This document shows positions 21,401 through 33,130 of a stretch of 64,000 nucleotides of DNA, piece by piece. Positions within the stretch are counted from its first letter, which is position 1. Every line of letters begins with the position of its first letter. The position numbers and the translations under genes were made by a program. Location: NCBI RefSeq assembly GCF_902459465.1, contig NC_047069.1, positions 4,001,171 to 4,065,170 on the forward strand, given 5' to 3'. The stretch comes from Asterias rubens. Its lineage: Eukaryota > Echinodermata > Asteroidea > Forcipulatida > Asteriidae. Under the pieces are notes generated by a model. That model was not told the origin of the DNA. It did not search any database and saw nothing but the letters and a program-made list of their open reading frames with translations.

Positions 21401-24400
21401 AGCTAAGGTAGTAGTCCTGGCAGCTTTTCTACCTTCTATAAGCTAAGGTAGTAGTCCTGGCAGCTTTTCTACCTTCTATAAGCTAAGGTAGTAGTCCTGC
21501 AGCTTTTCTACCCTCTATAAGCTAAGGTAGTAGTCCTGGCAGCTTTTCTACCTTCTATAAGCTAAGGTAGTAGTCCTGGCAGCTTTTCTACCTTCTATAA
21601 GCTAAGGTAGTAGTCCTGGCAGCTTTTCTACCTTCTATAAGCTAAGGTAGTAGTCCTGGCAGCTTTTCTACCTTCTATAAGCTAAGGTAGTAGTCCTAGC
21701 AGCTTTTCTACCCTCTATAAGCTAAGGTAGTAGTCCTGGCAGCTTTTCTACCTTCTATAAGCTAAGGTAGTAGTCCTAGCAGCTTTTCTACCTTCTATAA
21801 GCTAAGGTAGTAGTCCTGGCAGCTTTTCTACCCTCTATAAGCTAAGGTAGTAGTCCTGGCAGCTTTTCTACCTTCTATAAGCTAAGGTAGTAGTCCTGGC
21901 AGCTTTTCTACCTTCTATAAGCTAAGGTAGTAGTCCTGGCAGCTTTTCTACCTTCTATAAGCTAAGGTAGTAGTCCTGGCAGCTTTTCTACCTTCTATAA
22001 GCTAAGGTAGTAGTCCTGGCAGCTTTTCTACCTTCCACCCAGGTACAATGTAGTACTTCAAAAAGCTGGACAGTTCTTTTCAGAACTGAGAAGTCTCCTG
22101 AAAATCCGAACATCTACTCCCAGTAGTAGAATATAAAGCAAGACAGTTCTCTTAAGAACAAACTCTACCTGGCAAGTAGACACACACATGGTGTTACCGC
22201 AAACCAAATATATACGGATACCTCACCATGCAATGACTCAAATCATATATACAATAATAACCTTTGTATTTTTCTTAGCATGTGTCCACAGAGCAAGCCT
22301 ATGAGCTACAAGTGTCGAGTCTAACCAGATCTCTCGCTAACATGGAGGAGAGTATACGACAGCTACAGGACGAGAAGACGTCTCTAGTGCAGGATCTTAC
22401 TGCTGTTAGAGATCTCTGTATTAAGCTAGAGAATACTAAGGAAGTTATGTCTCGTCAACTCACAACCAGAAATATAGACACTGAGCAGGTACTTATTGTT
22501 AAGTTCTGTTAATTTGTTTATCTTTCTCTTATTTATTTCTGCTTTCATTATTGCATAACTTTTGTAAATTTGTTTTATCGTATTTTGGAGTTGTTGCCCT
22601 AACTTACTGTAGTCTTCGAGGACACCAGCACCATAGCGCTTAGATTAAGCGCTTGTATTTAGCGCAGTATCAATAGAAACTATTATTATTATTATTACTC
22701 TCAACCTAATCATAAGCTCCATAATTTTTTATCGTTCCAAGTCAGTTTAATTACTCAACAAAAAGACTATAGACCTTTTCACAATATAGTGTCAAAATTT
22801 ATCCGGATCGGGTCCGTGTTGACTCGCTAAAATTTCAACACGGATACAAACTGCTTCGCTTTCACACTAGCTCTGCGCAAAATCAGCTTCTGAGGTACAC
22901 GTGTAACTTTTCATCCTTGTAATGTGTTTTCGTTTCAAACTGCAATGTCTTACACGGATCGAATCAGGAGGCGTTGCGATGCAACGTGGTGAATCATGGT
23001 GCATCTTGGTGCGTAGTGATGCTTTGCGGATTTTTTTTTAGCGGCTCCTTCTATGTACGTGCTTTTCAATTTAAAAAATAAACCCAGAGGTAATCGATCC
23101 GTGGTGAAAGTTTTGACACGAATTGACAATTCTCACCCAACCCCAAGCAGGGTTGGTTTCAACACGAATAAAGCGCTTTATCCAGATCAACACCGTGTTG
23201 AAAAGATGTAGTGTGAAAAGGTCAGTCCACATTACACGGATCGTATTTGTGTCCAACACAGAGAATTTTTGTAGTGTGAGAAGGCCTTATGTCAATGGAA
23301 ATTACACATTTTAAAGCATTTAAATCACGACAAATTTTTGCCTGATATTTAAATGTGATTTATTTTACAGCTTGAGTCATCAGTGGATGACCAGCGACGT
23401 GAGATAGAGATGCTACGGAACCAGGTTGGTACAGAGAGAGCATCGGTACGCAACTTGGAAACTCTCCTGTCCAACAACCGGGAAAAGGAATTCCAAGCCC
23501 AGTTGGACAGTCAAGAACACAGATCAGAGATTCAACTGGTTAAAGACAGATTGGCTTTAGCCGACAGCAAAGTGTAAGTTAAAGATAATAATAATCATAA
23601 TAAAGACTTGTAATGCGCACATCCCTGCTGGGTGTTTAAGGTGAAGTCAAACCAAAAACAAAAGAAAACAGAAACAAATAAACCAGTCCTTGAAAACCTT
23701 TGAGATAAGATAAGTTTTGAGAAGATATTGGAATCTGTGGTACGAAGACAAGATCTAAGAGATGTGGTGCAGCTGAAGAAAAGACCTGTCACCCCCGGTG
23801 TGTCGAAACTTGGGTTCAATGAGGAGAAGCATGGAACTTGATCGAAGATTCCTTGATGGAGTGTAAACTTGAAGTAGTTCTTAGATATAGTGGGGAGCCT
23901 TGCCGCTGATGGCTTAGTGCTTTGTGGACAATGAGCATCAGCTTGAAGATGATTCGTTGAGAGAAAAGGAGCCAGTGAAATTGTTTCAGAATGGGGGATG
24001 ACAACAAAGGATGCTGAAGTTCATTAAACCGCATTCATATCCTAAAAGAGTCTTGCATTTTATATTTTGTTTAGTCAGTTTAAGCATACAGGCCTTTTTT
24101 ATCTACATCTATTCATTTTTGTGTTGTTTTTTTTTGCTCCAGTTGAAAGCTTGGGGAATAATTCAGCAAACAAAAATGGATAATTGTTTTGAGAGATTAT
24201 TTGTAAAGAAAGATTATTTGTAAGTGTTGTTTGAATGTAACTGTTGTATGACTCAATATTTGTTTATGGTGTGGGTAACGCATAGTATGCAGATTTGTGC
24301 TACAAACTGATTCCAAACAGGTATATATGTATAGTGATAAAGAATACATATCTGGTTTGTTGGTTTTCTTTGCTCTTCTAAATGTAGGCAAAGCCAGAGT

Positions 24401-27400
24401 CGTGAGCTTCAGACCTTAAGATCCAGAGCTGCTCAGCTGGAGGCAGACTTGGAGAAAGTCAGGAGACAGCTCACCAGTGAGCGCTTTGAGAAGTGAGTCC
24501 TTTTTTGTCATAAAAATATTGATAATAATAAAGGCATTTGTAAAGCGCCTTTTGCAAAAGCCTCTAAGCACATAAAGAGAACAAGAAAATATACAATGAG
24601 TGAAAGAGACAAATACAAGTAAGCAGGTCACAAAAAAGCAGCTTCAAACAAGTGAGTTTTTAACAGAAGCTTAAAGGCAGTGGACACTATTGGTAATTAC
24701 TCAAAATAATAATAAGCATAAAAACTTAATTGGTAACGAGTAATGGAGAGCTGTTGATGGTATAACACATTGTGGGAAACGGCTCCCTCTAAAGTAATGT
24801 AGTTTTTGAGAAAGAAGTATTTTTCCACGAATTTGATTTCTGGACCTCAGAATTAGATTTTGAGGTCTTGAAATCAAGCATCTGAAAGCACACAACTTCA
24901 AGTGACAAGGTCGTTTTTTATTTCATTATTAGGGGCCATTCAATATTGTCAATGTTTCAAAATTTTGATTTCTTTTCGAATTAGTGGGTGGGTAGGTCAA
25001 AAGCCTCTTTTTCAAATATTTCTTAATCGAAATTCACTTTTCAAAAAAAAAAAAAAAATAGCTAGATTGTTTTACTTGCCTTCCATGGAGGTAGCAACTG
25101 CAGACCAAGCAAGTCTCACGCTTTCACGCAACGCAACCATTTTCTCACGCTTAGGGCCGGACAGGCAAAACACAACAATACATAATAATGCACAATCTTC
25201 AGATTGCGTGAAGTTTTTCAGAATTATCAACTTGGGCTGGCATACAAAAAGAGCACAAATTTGCAGATTGCGCAGTCTTTTGCTCTCTCACCAGATTCAG
25301 CTGATAATATTCTGAATTCGGCAGAGCGCAAAACGCGAATTGCGCACAAGTTTGTCCCAATCCGTTCAGCAAATTTGTTGAATGCGCCCCACGTGCATAG
25401 ACTCGACACATCAGGTAGAAGTCATGAGCGGAGAATTTTGCACATCATTTTAGCCGGAAATTAATTTTCTTGGGGGAAATATTCTGACACAATCATACCT
25501 CCACATTAACCAGCAACATCTCCTGTGTACCTCATGTGAATGTGAAGTAAACTGAAAAGTTTGTTCATGCACTTTGAAGAAAAGTAATCCTCCACACAAA
25601 AAAATTCTGCACAATTTTTGTATTTAGCCTTTTTTTTTTCCTTCCCCTTTTTTTGGGGGCGGCGATACTGTTAATTTGGATAAACAACAAATATTTTATT
25701 TAGGGGGGGTTGACAAATCTAAGGAATAGCTGGCCTCTGTTGAATGGCACTGATCTTCACGGGTTTCAGTCACAATAAAAGTTGATAAAAGTTTTAGCCC
25801 AGGGCTACAATAACTGGGACTGCGGTCCGGTGCTAGGCCCGAATGTGCATTAATAACATCCATGATGCAGCACACGAGTACAAGTACCATGCAAGTATGC
25901 ATAATGCAAACCACATGTAGTTTTATTTTAAATACTGCACATAACAAATCAATGTTTTTATAATCGAAATTAGGGGTGGGTGGGTGGGTCAAAAATCTTT
26001 GGAAAAGAAATCGAAATTTTAAAACACTGAAAATTATGAATGGCCCCTTATCTCGCAACTTCGGCGACCAATTACGCTCAAATTTTCACAGGTTTGTTAT
26101 TTTATGCATATGTTGAGTTGCACCAAGTGAGAAGACTGGTCTTTGACAATGACCAATAATGTCCTGTGTCTTTAAAACAGTGTAAAGAACTAGCCTGGTG
26201 AATATGCACAGGATGATTATTCCAAAAAAATGGAGCAACGAAAGAAAATTGTCATAGTCATTGGTAGGCTAAGTCATTGAAGGCATTTGTATATTGTTAT
26301 TGCTTTACTGTTAAAGGGAAGGTACACTATTGGTAATTGTCAAAGACCAATCTTCTCACTTGGTGTATCCCAACATAAGAACAAAATAACAAACCTGTGA
26401 AAATTTGAGCTAAATTGGTTATCAAAGTTGCGAGAAAATGATGAGAGAAATAACACCCTTGTTGAACGAATTTGTATGCTTTCAGATAGGAATAAAAGAC
26501 TGCTGGCTAGAAGTATTTTGTTATTTTAATGAGAAATCACCTCTTTCTCAAAAACTACGTTACTTCAGAGGGAGCCGTTTCTCACAATGTTTTATACTAT
26601 CAACATCTCTCCAATGCTCGTTACCAAGTCGGTTTTTTAGTTAATATTTGTTTTGAGTAATTGCCAAACGTGTACCTTCCCTTTAAGCTCAAAAGCTTCA
26701 TCATGCTAGAATAAGTGTTTGAAAGAAAAGTTCAAGACTACTTCATGAGTATGTTTAAACTATAAGCCAGTTCATACACAGAGAATAAGGAATTTCACTG
26801 GCCTTAATATTGTATAATACAATCTCTTATTTTCCAGATGTGAAACGACCGTAAATGAGATGCAAATATTATATAGTTTTTGGTTGTGGGATGAAACTGA
26901 ATTGTATCTCTCCAACTCTTCAGTCTCCTGACGATGACTAGAGCAACCTAGTTAAAACAGTGAGACCAATTAAGAACCCACTCCATGGTAGTGAAGTTAA
27001 TAACAAGAAGTCCCCTCGATCCACCACCATTACAAAAGCAAAAGTAGTAGTTCCCGGCTGATTTTCTATACCTTCCACCCAGGTAGAAGTTGAAAAGCAG
27101 GACAGTTCTTTTCAGTACTGAGAAGTCTCCCGAATTATCGAAAATGTACTCTGTGGTAGTAGAATATAAAGCAAGACAATTCTCACTAGAACAAGATCTA
27201 CTTGGCAAGTAGATACACACATGGTGTTACCGCAAACCAAATTTATATATATATATATCTTAAATCAAAGCACCACTAAATTGTTAACATATTTCTTATT
27301 ATATTTTTATGAACCTATCAGAGAGAGAATATCACAAGAGTTTCGGAGGTCAACTCTTTCTCCAACCATCGCAGACAATTCCAGTTTCACAAGAACCTCA

Positions 27401-27694
27401 TTGATGTCGAATCATAACAGCTCCACCCGGAGATCCTCAAGCCCCCATAGACCATCCTCTCCAACACGGAGGGCACTCTCACCAAGCAGGTCAGGTCGAA
27501 GGTCACCGGAGAGGTCAATATTGAAATCCTCACCTGGGTACAGGTCATCATCACCAGACCGAAGTACGGATGAGTATTTAGATGGTTTTGAAAATGGAGT
27601 AATGTACAAAAGTGCTGACAAGGACCAGGGTCTTATAATGGTGCCCCAGTTAAGTTTATCGCGGTTGGTGAGTGGAAAAATGGCGCAAACTTAA
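18276..27694 (+). CDS. CEP135: CEP135 (Bld10 family) C-terminal exons, right-arm copy
   Basis: CEP135/Bld10 is a long coiled-coil protein that links the centriole cartwheel to the microtubule wall and is needed for centriole assembly. Exons: 18276-18459, 22279-22488, 23371-23573, 24388-24492 and 27322-27694. The products follow the vertebrate C-terminus in order: GESSTVKIELMTRDSEM, TAVRDLCIKLENTKEVM, RNLETLLSNNREKEF, SEIQLVKDRLALADSKV and RRQLTSERFEKERISQEF, then a Ser/Arg/Pro-rich tail (SSSPHRPSSPTRRALSPSRS). Heptad-rich coiled coil fills the first four exons. The first exon lost two A bases (AAAAG to AAAG and GAGAAATT to GAGAATT) compared with the left arm and is out of frame as written. 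The stop at 27692 may be terminal. Alternatively a GTGAGT donor at 27667 may splice on to 29991. The paralogue TSGA10 is the main alternative, less likely. Confidence 0.9.
19415..22035. repeat. 40-bp minisatellite, about 65 copies (right arm)
   Basis: Reverse complement of the left array, with the two TATAACAAG-bearing units in matching places (near 19865 and 20310). The order of C/T and G/A variants is similar but not the same near the inner end. Confidence 0.95.
22279..22488 (+). CDS. CEP135: CEP135 exon, 70 codons (right arm)
   Basis: Begins HVSTEQAYELQ after a TTTCTTAG acceptor and ends NIDTEQ before GTACTT. It is identical in frame to the left-arm exon at 13376-13585. Confidence 0.9.
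23371..23573 (+). CDS. CEP135: CEP135 exon, LESSVDDQRREIEML segment (right arm)
   Basis: The acceptor is TATTTTACAG and the donor GTAAGT. It is 67 codons plus two bases. It carries RNLETLLSNNREKEF, one of the best-conserved blocks with human CEP135. Confidence 0.9.
24388..24492 (+). CDS. CEP135: CEP135 exon, QSQSRELQTLRSRAAQL segment (right arm)
   Basis: The acceptor is AAATGTAG and the donor GTGAGT. The first base completes a Val codon and the last two bases begin a Lys codon. The left-arm version has several 1-bp losses. Confidence 0.88.
24932..26047. mobile_element. Harbinger-like MITE, right-arm copy
   Basis: Mirror of 9855-10959, with TTA at 24929-24931 and 26048-26050. It is about 11 bp longer than the left copy because of scattered small indels. 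Confidence 0.75.
27322..27694 (+). CDS. CEP135: CEP135 exon, basic Ser/Pro-rich C-terminal tail (right arm)
   Basis: The first base finishes the Lys codon, then ERISQEFRRSTLSP, then a tail with repeated S-P and R-S pairs such as SPTRRALSPSRSGRRSPER, and a final acidic DEYLDGFENG. Human CEP135 also ends in a short Ser/Pro-rich tail. The tail is likely a phosphorylation target by composition (inference). Confidence 0.85.
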
Positions 27695-29439
27695 GTGTCA
27701 GGAAACGACTTTGTTTGAATAGTAGCTCTTTAGAAAGTCTCTTTCATGTTGTGGAGGTATCCTAATTTATTTTCTTCTCTGACTGGAACATCAAATCTTA
27801 AATACATCTCTGAAGCAGAAATATTTTGTAATTTTTATATGCATTGAGTAGAATTCAAACTGCAGTTGAGAACAATCCGACGCTGTGCAACTTCCAGCTA
27901 GTAAAAAGATACAAAGTGTTTTTATGCATGGTAATCCCATCTCTGGCATGTATACTTGTCATCAAACCAATTTTACATTCAGCATGAACAAAGACAATAT
28001 TACTAACCCATGATTATTTTTCTTCTAGTTGTATTCCATTTATTTCTTCTGGTACATAATATTTGTGTGTAAATTAATATCAAACAGGGAAGTGCTCATC
28101 ATCTTACATTGTGCGAAGAACAATTTTGTATTTAATCACCAAAGCAAAACGGGGTTTCCTATCATTCAAAAACCAAGCACAAAAAAGTATGCAATCATAA
28201 AATACATGAACAAATTTCTAATATTTTTCTATAAATTTAAAAGCGGCTACGTTCAAAGTTTCTCTATATATCACTAATTTATCTATCTAACTAACGTCCC
28301 ACTCATCTTTATAGGGGTCTGTACTCTGTATACGCTTGGTATGACTCTGAAAAGGAAAGGCAATCAAAACCTTAATGGTGTTAAGAAGCCTACAGCATAA
28401 TTGCATATTGAGATACATTTTACTTCAAAAGATTGCGATCCTTATCCCCCAAAATTTTGAATCTGAGAAGCATTACGGGTCTCGTAGTGTATTCAAATTG
28501 CAGATCACTCTTCCTGCGTGGCAATATCTCAAAAACACTCCCACCTTTCTAAAATGTAATTCTCAAAAGAAAGTTTCATGGTTTCAGTGGGTTCCAATTA
28601 TCAAACACAAACATGTACAGTCCCTTGAAGTTCCTAACTATCTTACTAACATCATCTACGTGTTTTTCTAACGATCATATTAAAGGACGCTGTCCATTCA
28701 TCTGTTGTAGGACCAGGTAATCACATTTACACTAGGCCTGGACGACTAGTGAAATTTACTACTCAACTAGTCGTGCTTCAAAGAGTCGCGACACTAGTCG
28801 CCCAGGCCTAACTTAAACCTTGTGTTATTCTTGTAAATTGTTTCACTTTCTTTATTTTAAACATTCATTATCTCTCCCACCTGCCAGTGTTTATTGTGAG
28901 GTCCTACTTCTATTTCTTTTCCTATCTGAATTTATTTACAGTCTGTTGACCCCAAATTATTTCTTTTCAACAGTAGCTGCATGTTCCGTACTTTGTTGGA
29001 TTGCTTTGTGTATATTTTAATTTAAATGATTAGCTACATTTTCATATATAAATCAGCTAATTCATAATTCATTGATAAATTTGTTGTAGAATACCCTTTC
29101 CCACCTTCCAATTGGATTAATTTTGTTTTTACTTGTTTATTTCAGGGATGTGATTTCTCTGTTTTTATTCAGAAATACATTTTTTTTTTTTTTTTTTTTT
29201 TACCAGAGATAAATGTACGTAAAGCAGGCGTCGCACTCGGGAAGCTTTTGCGTTCGCAACCTGCCTGCCTTTCACGCTTTGCGCTGGCAAGCTTTCACGC
29301 TTTGCACCTGCAAGCTTTCACGCTTTGCGCTCTCAAGATTTCATGCTTTTCGCTCACAAGCATTTACGTTTGCGCTCATAGTGCAGTTTTTTTTCAAGAT
29401 CCTAGCACATGCCTGATATTTTTGTTGTACTTGGTTGTT

Positions 29440-29880
29440 TATACTATATAATTTTAAATCTTTAGACATACACAATAGTTACAAGTTGTACAGGGGCTGT
29501 CAAGGTTAAAACAAAAGTATAAAACTGTCATCAAAAGATGTGTAAAACCAGACTCCTGCCAACGATAAAAATATAATTATACAATATAAAAAGGAGATTA
29601 CACTGAAACATTTTAGAATCACACAATCGAAATCATTAAAACACAAGCAAAACCAGACTATTGAAAACAAAAAACTAGCGATAAGAGGAAGGGACAACAA
29701 TTGAAAATAAAAAAAACATAGAATGGACTAAAAACCCTCAGAAAAAAATAAAATAAAATAAAATTGGCACAGAGTGCACCCTCACAGAGTCAAGCCAACC
29801 CACTGGGCCCGAGGACAATGATAGCAGAGAGCCTCCCCAAACACCACCCAAAAAAGCACAAAGACCCCTTAGACAATTGT
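29440..29880 (-). mobile_element. Non-LTR retrotransposon 3' UTR relic (right arm and beyond)
   Basis: Read on the minus strand it shows GGGGAGGCTCTCTGCTATC, ATTGTCCTCGGGCCC and CACATCTTTTGATGACAG in the same order as the 3' UTR of the element ending at 52144. So it is a truncated relative inserted in the opposite orientation. The palindrome's outer limit falls inside it. Confidence 0.65.
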
Positions 29881-29990
29881 TAAAGAAAACAACAATAAAT
29901 ATGTTACTATAAACAACAATAATTATTAACTATAAATAACAATGTGCAATAATTTTTATTCACGCTGGTCTTGAACTTTTTTATCTTCAG

Positions 29991-30036
29991 GGTAAAGACT
30001 GGGAGGAGATATAGAAGACAGCAGCTTAAAACATTG
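29991..30036 (+). CDS. Exon-like 46-nt segment downstream of CEP135
   Basis: Bounded by a TTATCTTCAG acceptor and a GTAAGA donor. If spliced from the GTGAGT at 27667 in phase 0 it adds GKDWEEI and stops. In the other open frame it reads VKTGRRYRRQQLKTL and joins in frame to 30608-30766. Its assignment to CEP135 or to a separate transcript is unclear. Confidence 0.4.
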
Positions 30037-30607
30037 GTAAGATTTAAGACATTAAAAAAAGTATGATCGTCAGAAAGCTGACAGTTTCATTCAATAGAAA
30101 TAAAAATGGCAACATGACTTTGTGAATTTTATTACATTTTGATACACACCACCTGCAATGTTTTCCAGAAGTTAACCTTGAAATGTTTTGATACCTTTTG
30201 TAGATAAAGTTTAGGGCCATGACATGAATCCCAACTCACTGTGATTCAAGATGTATGTAATTTTATTTATCTGTGGAAGTTTTTGAGAAAAAAAGGTGAA
30301 AATCATGGAACAATGTTTCTGTTTCTTTATTTTTGTCTCACTGAGACGATTTTTTTTTTTTTTGAGAATTATTTTACTCATTTATAAAAAAATACAGCAC
30401 CTCAGCAAGTAATATTTTAATGGAAGATTTTTATCAACATCAGTAAATCTGTGGTTATTTGTGTTTTGTGTCATACAAGAAGTACCCAAACCCTTTAAAT
30501 GATAAATACTTTTATGTCAAATTTTCACTAATTGCCCTTGAGTGTTTTAAAGTAATACAAAAGATTATTGGCTTTCCTTTTTCTATCTCAATCAGTGTGT
30601 TCTACAG

Positions 30608-30766
30608 GATCAACTAAGACGGAAACTGAGTGAGTGCCACTGCAGGCTCCTAGCAGGTCTACAACCCAGCCCACTTGGGTCATCATCTTATACTCCTTGT
30701 AACATCACCTGTCGTTGGTGCATCCAGGAGGATATTGAAAGAGGTTTACCTTCACAACTATCTTAG
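30608..30766 (+). CDS. Exon-like segment ending in a stop, possible last exon
   Basis: Opens after TGTGTTCTACAG and reads DQLRRKLSECHCRLLAGLQ for 52 codons to TAG at 30764. It contains several Cys (CNITCRWC) and ends GLPSQLS. An AATAAA lies at 31768-31773. I do not recognise the product. It could be an alternative CEP135 end, a 3' UTR or an unrelated short gene. Confidence 0.4.
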   Translation, partial: DQLRRKLSECHCRLLAGLQPSPLGSSSYTPCNITCRWCIQEDIERGLPSQLS

Positions 30767-30769
30767 ATG

Positions 30770-31225
30770 TTTGAGGCATTGCATGGTGAGGTATCAATGT
30801 ATATTTGGTTTGCGGTAACATCATGTGTGTATCTACTTGCAGGTAGATGTTGTCCTTTTGAGAACTTGTCTTGCTTTATATTCTACTACCGCAGAGTAGA
30901 TTTCGGGAGGAATTCGGGAGACTTTTCAGTTCTTATTAACATTCTTATTAACAAGTTTATTTAGTGAAGTTTATAAGGAGAAGTCCCCTCGATCCACATT
31001 AGCTGAAGAAGAAGTCCTGTAAATTTTCTACCTTCCGCCCGGGTAGTAATTAATTAGCAGGACAGTTTTTTTGCAGAACTTAGAAGTCTCCCGAGTTCCG
31101 AAAGTCTACTTTGCAGTAGTAGGATATAAAGCAAGACAAGTTCTCAAAACAAGATTATCAAAACAAGATTATCTACCTGGCAAGTAAAAACACACATGGT
31201 GTTACAGCAAACCTAATTATATATT
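30770..31225. mobile_element. Full foldback element, family B
   Basis: Both ends are present: GGTTTGCGGTAACATC near 30808 and ATGGTGTTACAGCAAACC near 31212. Each is followed by the mirrored CTACTTGC, TATATTCTACTAC and GACTT(T/C)TCAGTTC motifs, so the whole element can fold on itself. It starts within the sequence just after the stop at 30764. Confidence 0.75.
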
Positions 31226-31837
31226 ATTTAAGTTGTTGAAAAAGGAAAGTGAACAATTTGGCAGGAACTGTTTTCTCTGGTTTGTTTGTCATAGAATCTC
31301 AAGTATGCATTCCATTAGAGTCTGTGACTGCTGCTTTAAAGTGGTCCATGTTTTTAGCTTATTCAGGGTAGTATACATTTTGTTGTTGAAGATTTTTTTA
31401 GAGAAATTTGTATTTAAAATTAAAATAGCCAAAAAGTAGTGGAAATGGAATTCCTAAATTTTCTGTTGGGAAATCTGTATCAAAATTGGTAATTAAAAAA
31501 TTGAAGAGAGGGAAATGTTTCTTGCTGATTAGAGCACAGGGGTGGATTTCACACAAAGTTAAGACTTGTCTTATCTCGAGTTAGGACAAGTAATTGAGGA
31601 TGAGTCTTAAGTTTTTAAGAACTCCTAAATAGTTCCAACTCCTAAAGAGTTCTAGGACTAGTCTAATTTACCCCAGGGCCTGTTCTTTGACAGACTTTCC
31701 TTTTATGTCAAGGTGACCACTTTGGCACCCACCCTTCTTAGTGTACATAATTGTATTTATATTCAACAATAAACTTTATAATTATCTTATTCTTATTATT
31801 TTGTGCTCATATTTGAAGTATTAAAGGAAACATTCCT
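31226..31837. other. Non-coding sequence with a poly(A) signal
   Basis: Contains AATAAA at 31768-31773 and a fragment with repeated AACTCCTAAA blocks (about 31600-31660). No ORF with coding character. Confidence 0.45.
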
Positions 31838-32222
31838 TAAAGGAACGTTACAGAATTGGTAAGAAACAAAAATCGTGAAGATCACAGATTTACATTAAAC
31901 TTACACGGTCTAATGATGATGATAGTTAAAAACATCCATTGAAATTGTTCTGTCTGAAATGTCATTTTTTATGAGAAATAAATAATCTAACTTCGTTTAT
32001 TGGATATTTATCACTCAGTGAGCGTTTTATTCATTTTTATTTTGGCATCGATGCAATGCAAAATTTGTAATCGGTTTTTCACTATTCTCTCGTGACCCAG
32101 ATGTCCGATCGATATCAAACTTCTACAGTTTTGTCAGTTAATGTATATGGTGAATTACATAAAGTGCTTACACTGCCAGCAACTGTTTTGTTAGCAAAAA
32201 CCAATTCTGTAATGTTCCTTTA
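31838..32222. mobile_element. MITE with AAGGAACGTTACAG ends
   Basis: About 385 bp between TTAAAGGAACGTTACAG and CTGTAATGTTCCTTTAA, which are inverted. A second copy begins at 63629 and is cut by the window end. No ORF. Confidence 0.75.
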
Positions 32223-32904
32223 AGGATGAAAAGTACCCCCATTTTTAGCTTGCACGTTTGTCTATAGTTGAATTTTTTTTTAAACACATTCGTATTGTCT
32301 GATGCTAAAATTTGGATTTGAATTTAAATAAAGTTTGCTTTACAAACTGTATGTATTGTCCTACCTCAGAATTTAAGAAATTGTTTTAATATCTGAGCTG
32401 ACATCACTTATAAATTTGTTCACTTCGAGTTATATGAAGTGATTAGCTGGAATTTAAATTTTGATTTCAGACTTTCAAATTACCATTTAATGTTTGTGCC
32501 TCAATGTTTGCAAATGGATCACCATTAAATTTATCAGGAAAATGTATTTGATTAACTTTTTTTAACAATATTGATGAATTTTCTCAAGTAAAAAAAAACG
32601 TTTTGAGTCACAGTTGATTTTTTTAATTTATTTTTGTTCCGTTTTGTATTTTAAAATCTACACGTACTTAGAAGTATCATAAAACAATAAACACTGAAGA
32701 ACTTGCCATTTTATATTTGTGTACATGCATATTATTGTCATGTTTTGTTGAAATTATTTATTGTTTAGTTATAGACCTTTACACATTCTTGACATAAAAT
32801 TGAGTTCTGTGTGTTTTTGCCTACTAGTACTGTCAAGCTATGTCACTACAATATTGTACAAAGTTCTCTCAAAGCCTACACATTTACAATGGCAACGTAT
32901 CCAT
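32223..32904. other. Intergenic, nothing recognised
   Basis: AT-rich sequence without coding signal or a repeat I can match in the window. Confidence 0.5.
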
Positions 32905-33130
32905 TAAAGGAAAGGATGGACACTATTGGTAATTACTCAAAATAACGGTTAGCATAAAAACTTACTTGGTAACAAGCAATGAAGCGCTGTTAATAGTATA
33001 AAACATTGTGAGAACGGCTCCCTCCCTCTGAAGTAGCATAATTTTCGACAAGTTTTTATTGTGACAAGGGTGTTTTTTCTTCCATTATTATCTCGCAACT
33101 TCGACGACCAATTGAGTTCAAATTTTCACA
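32905..33130 (+). repeat. MITE family A, 3'-truncated
   Basis: Keeps the GGACACTATTGGTAATTACTC end but stops after TTTTCACAAG. The usual right end is missing. Confidence 0.7.

Larger units (their letters stand above)
17921..29755 (+). repeat. Right arm of the giant palindrome
   Basis: Mirror copy of the left arm. It continues without a gap into single-copy sequence, so this arm is the one tied to the downstream genes. Homology with the left arm stops at about 29755, where the left arm meets the N run. The palindrome may therefore have been longer. Confidence 0.95.
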
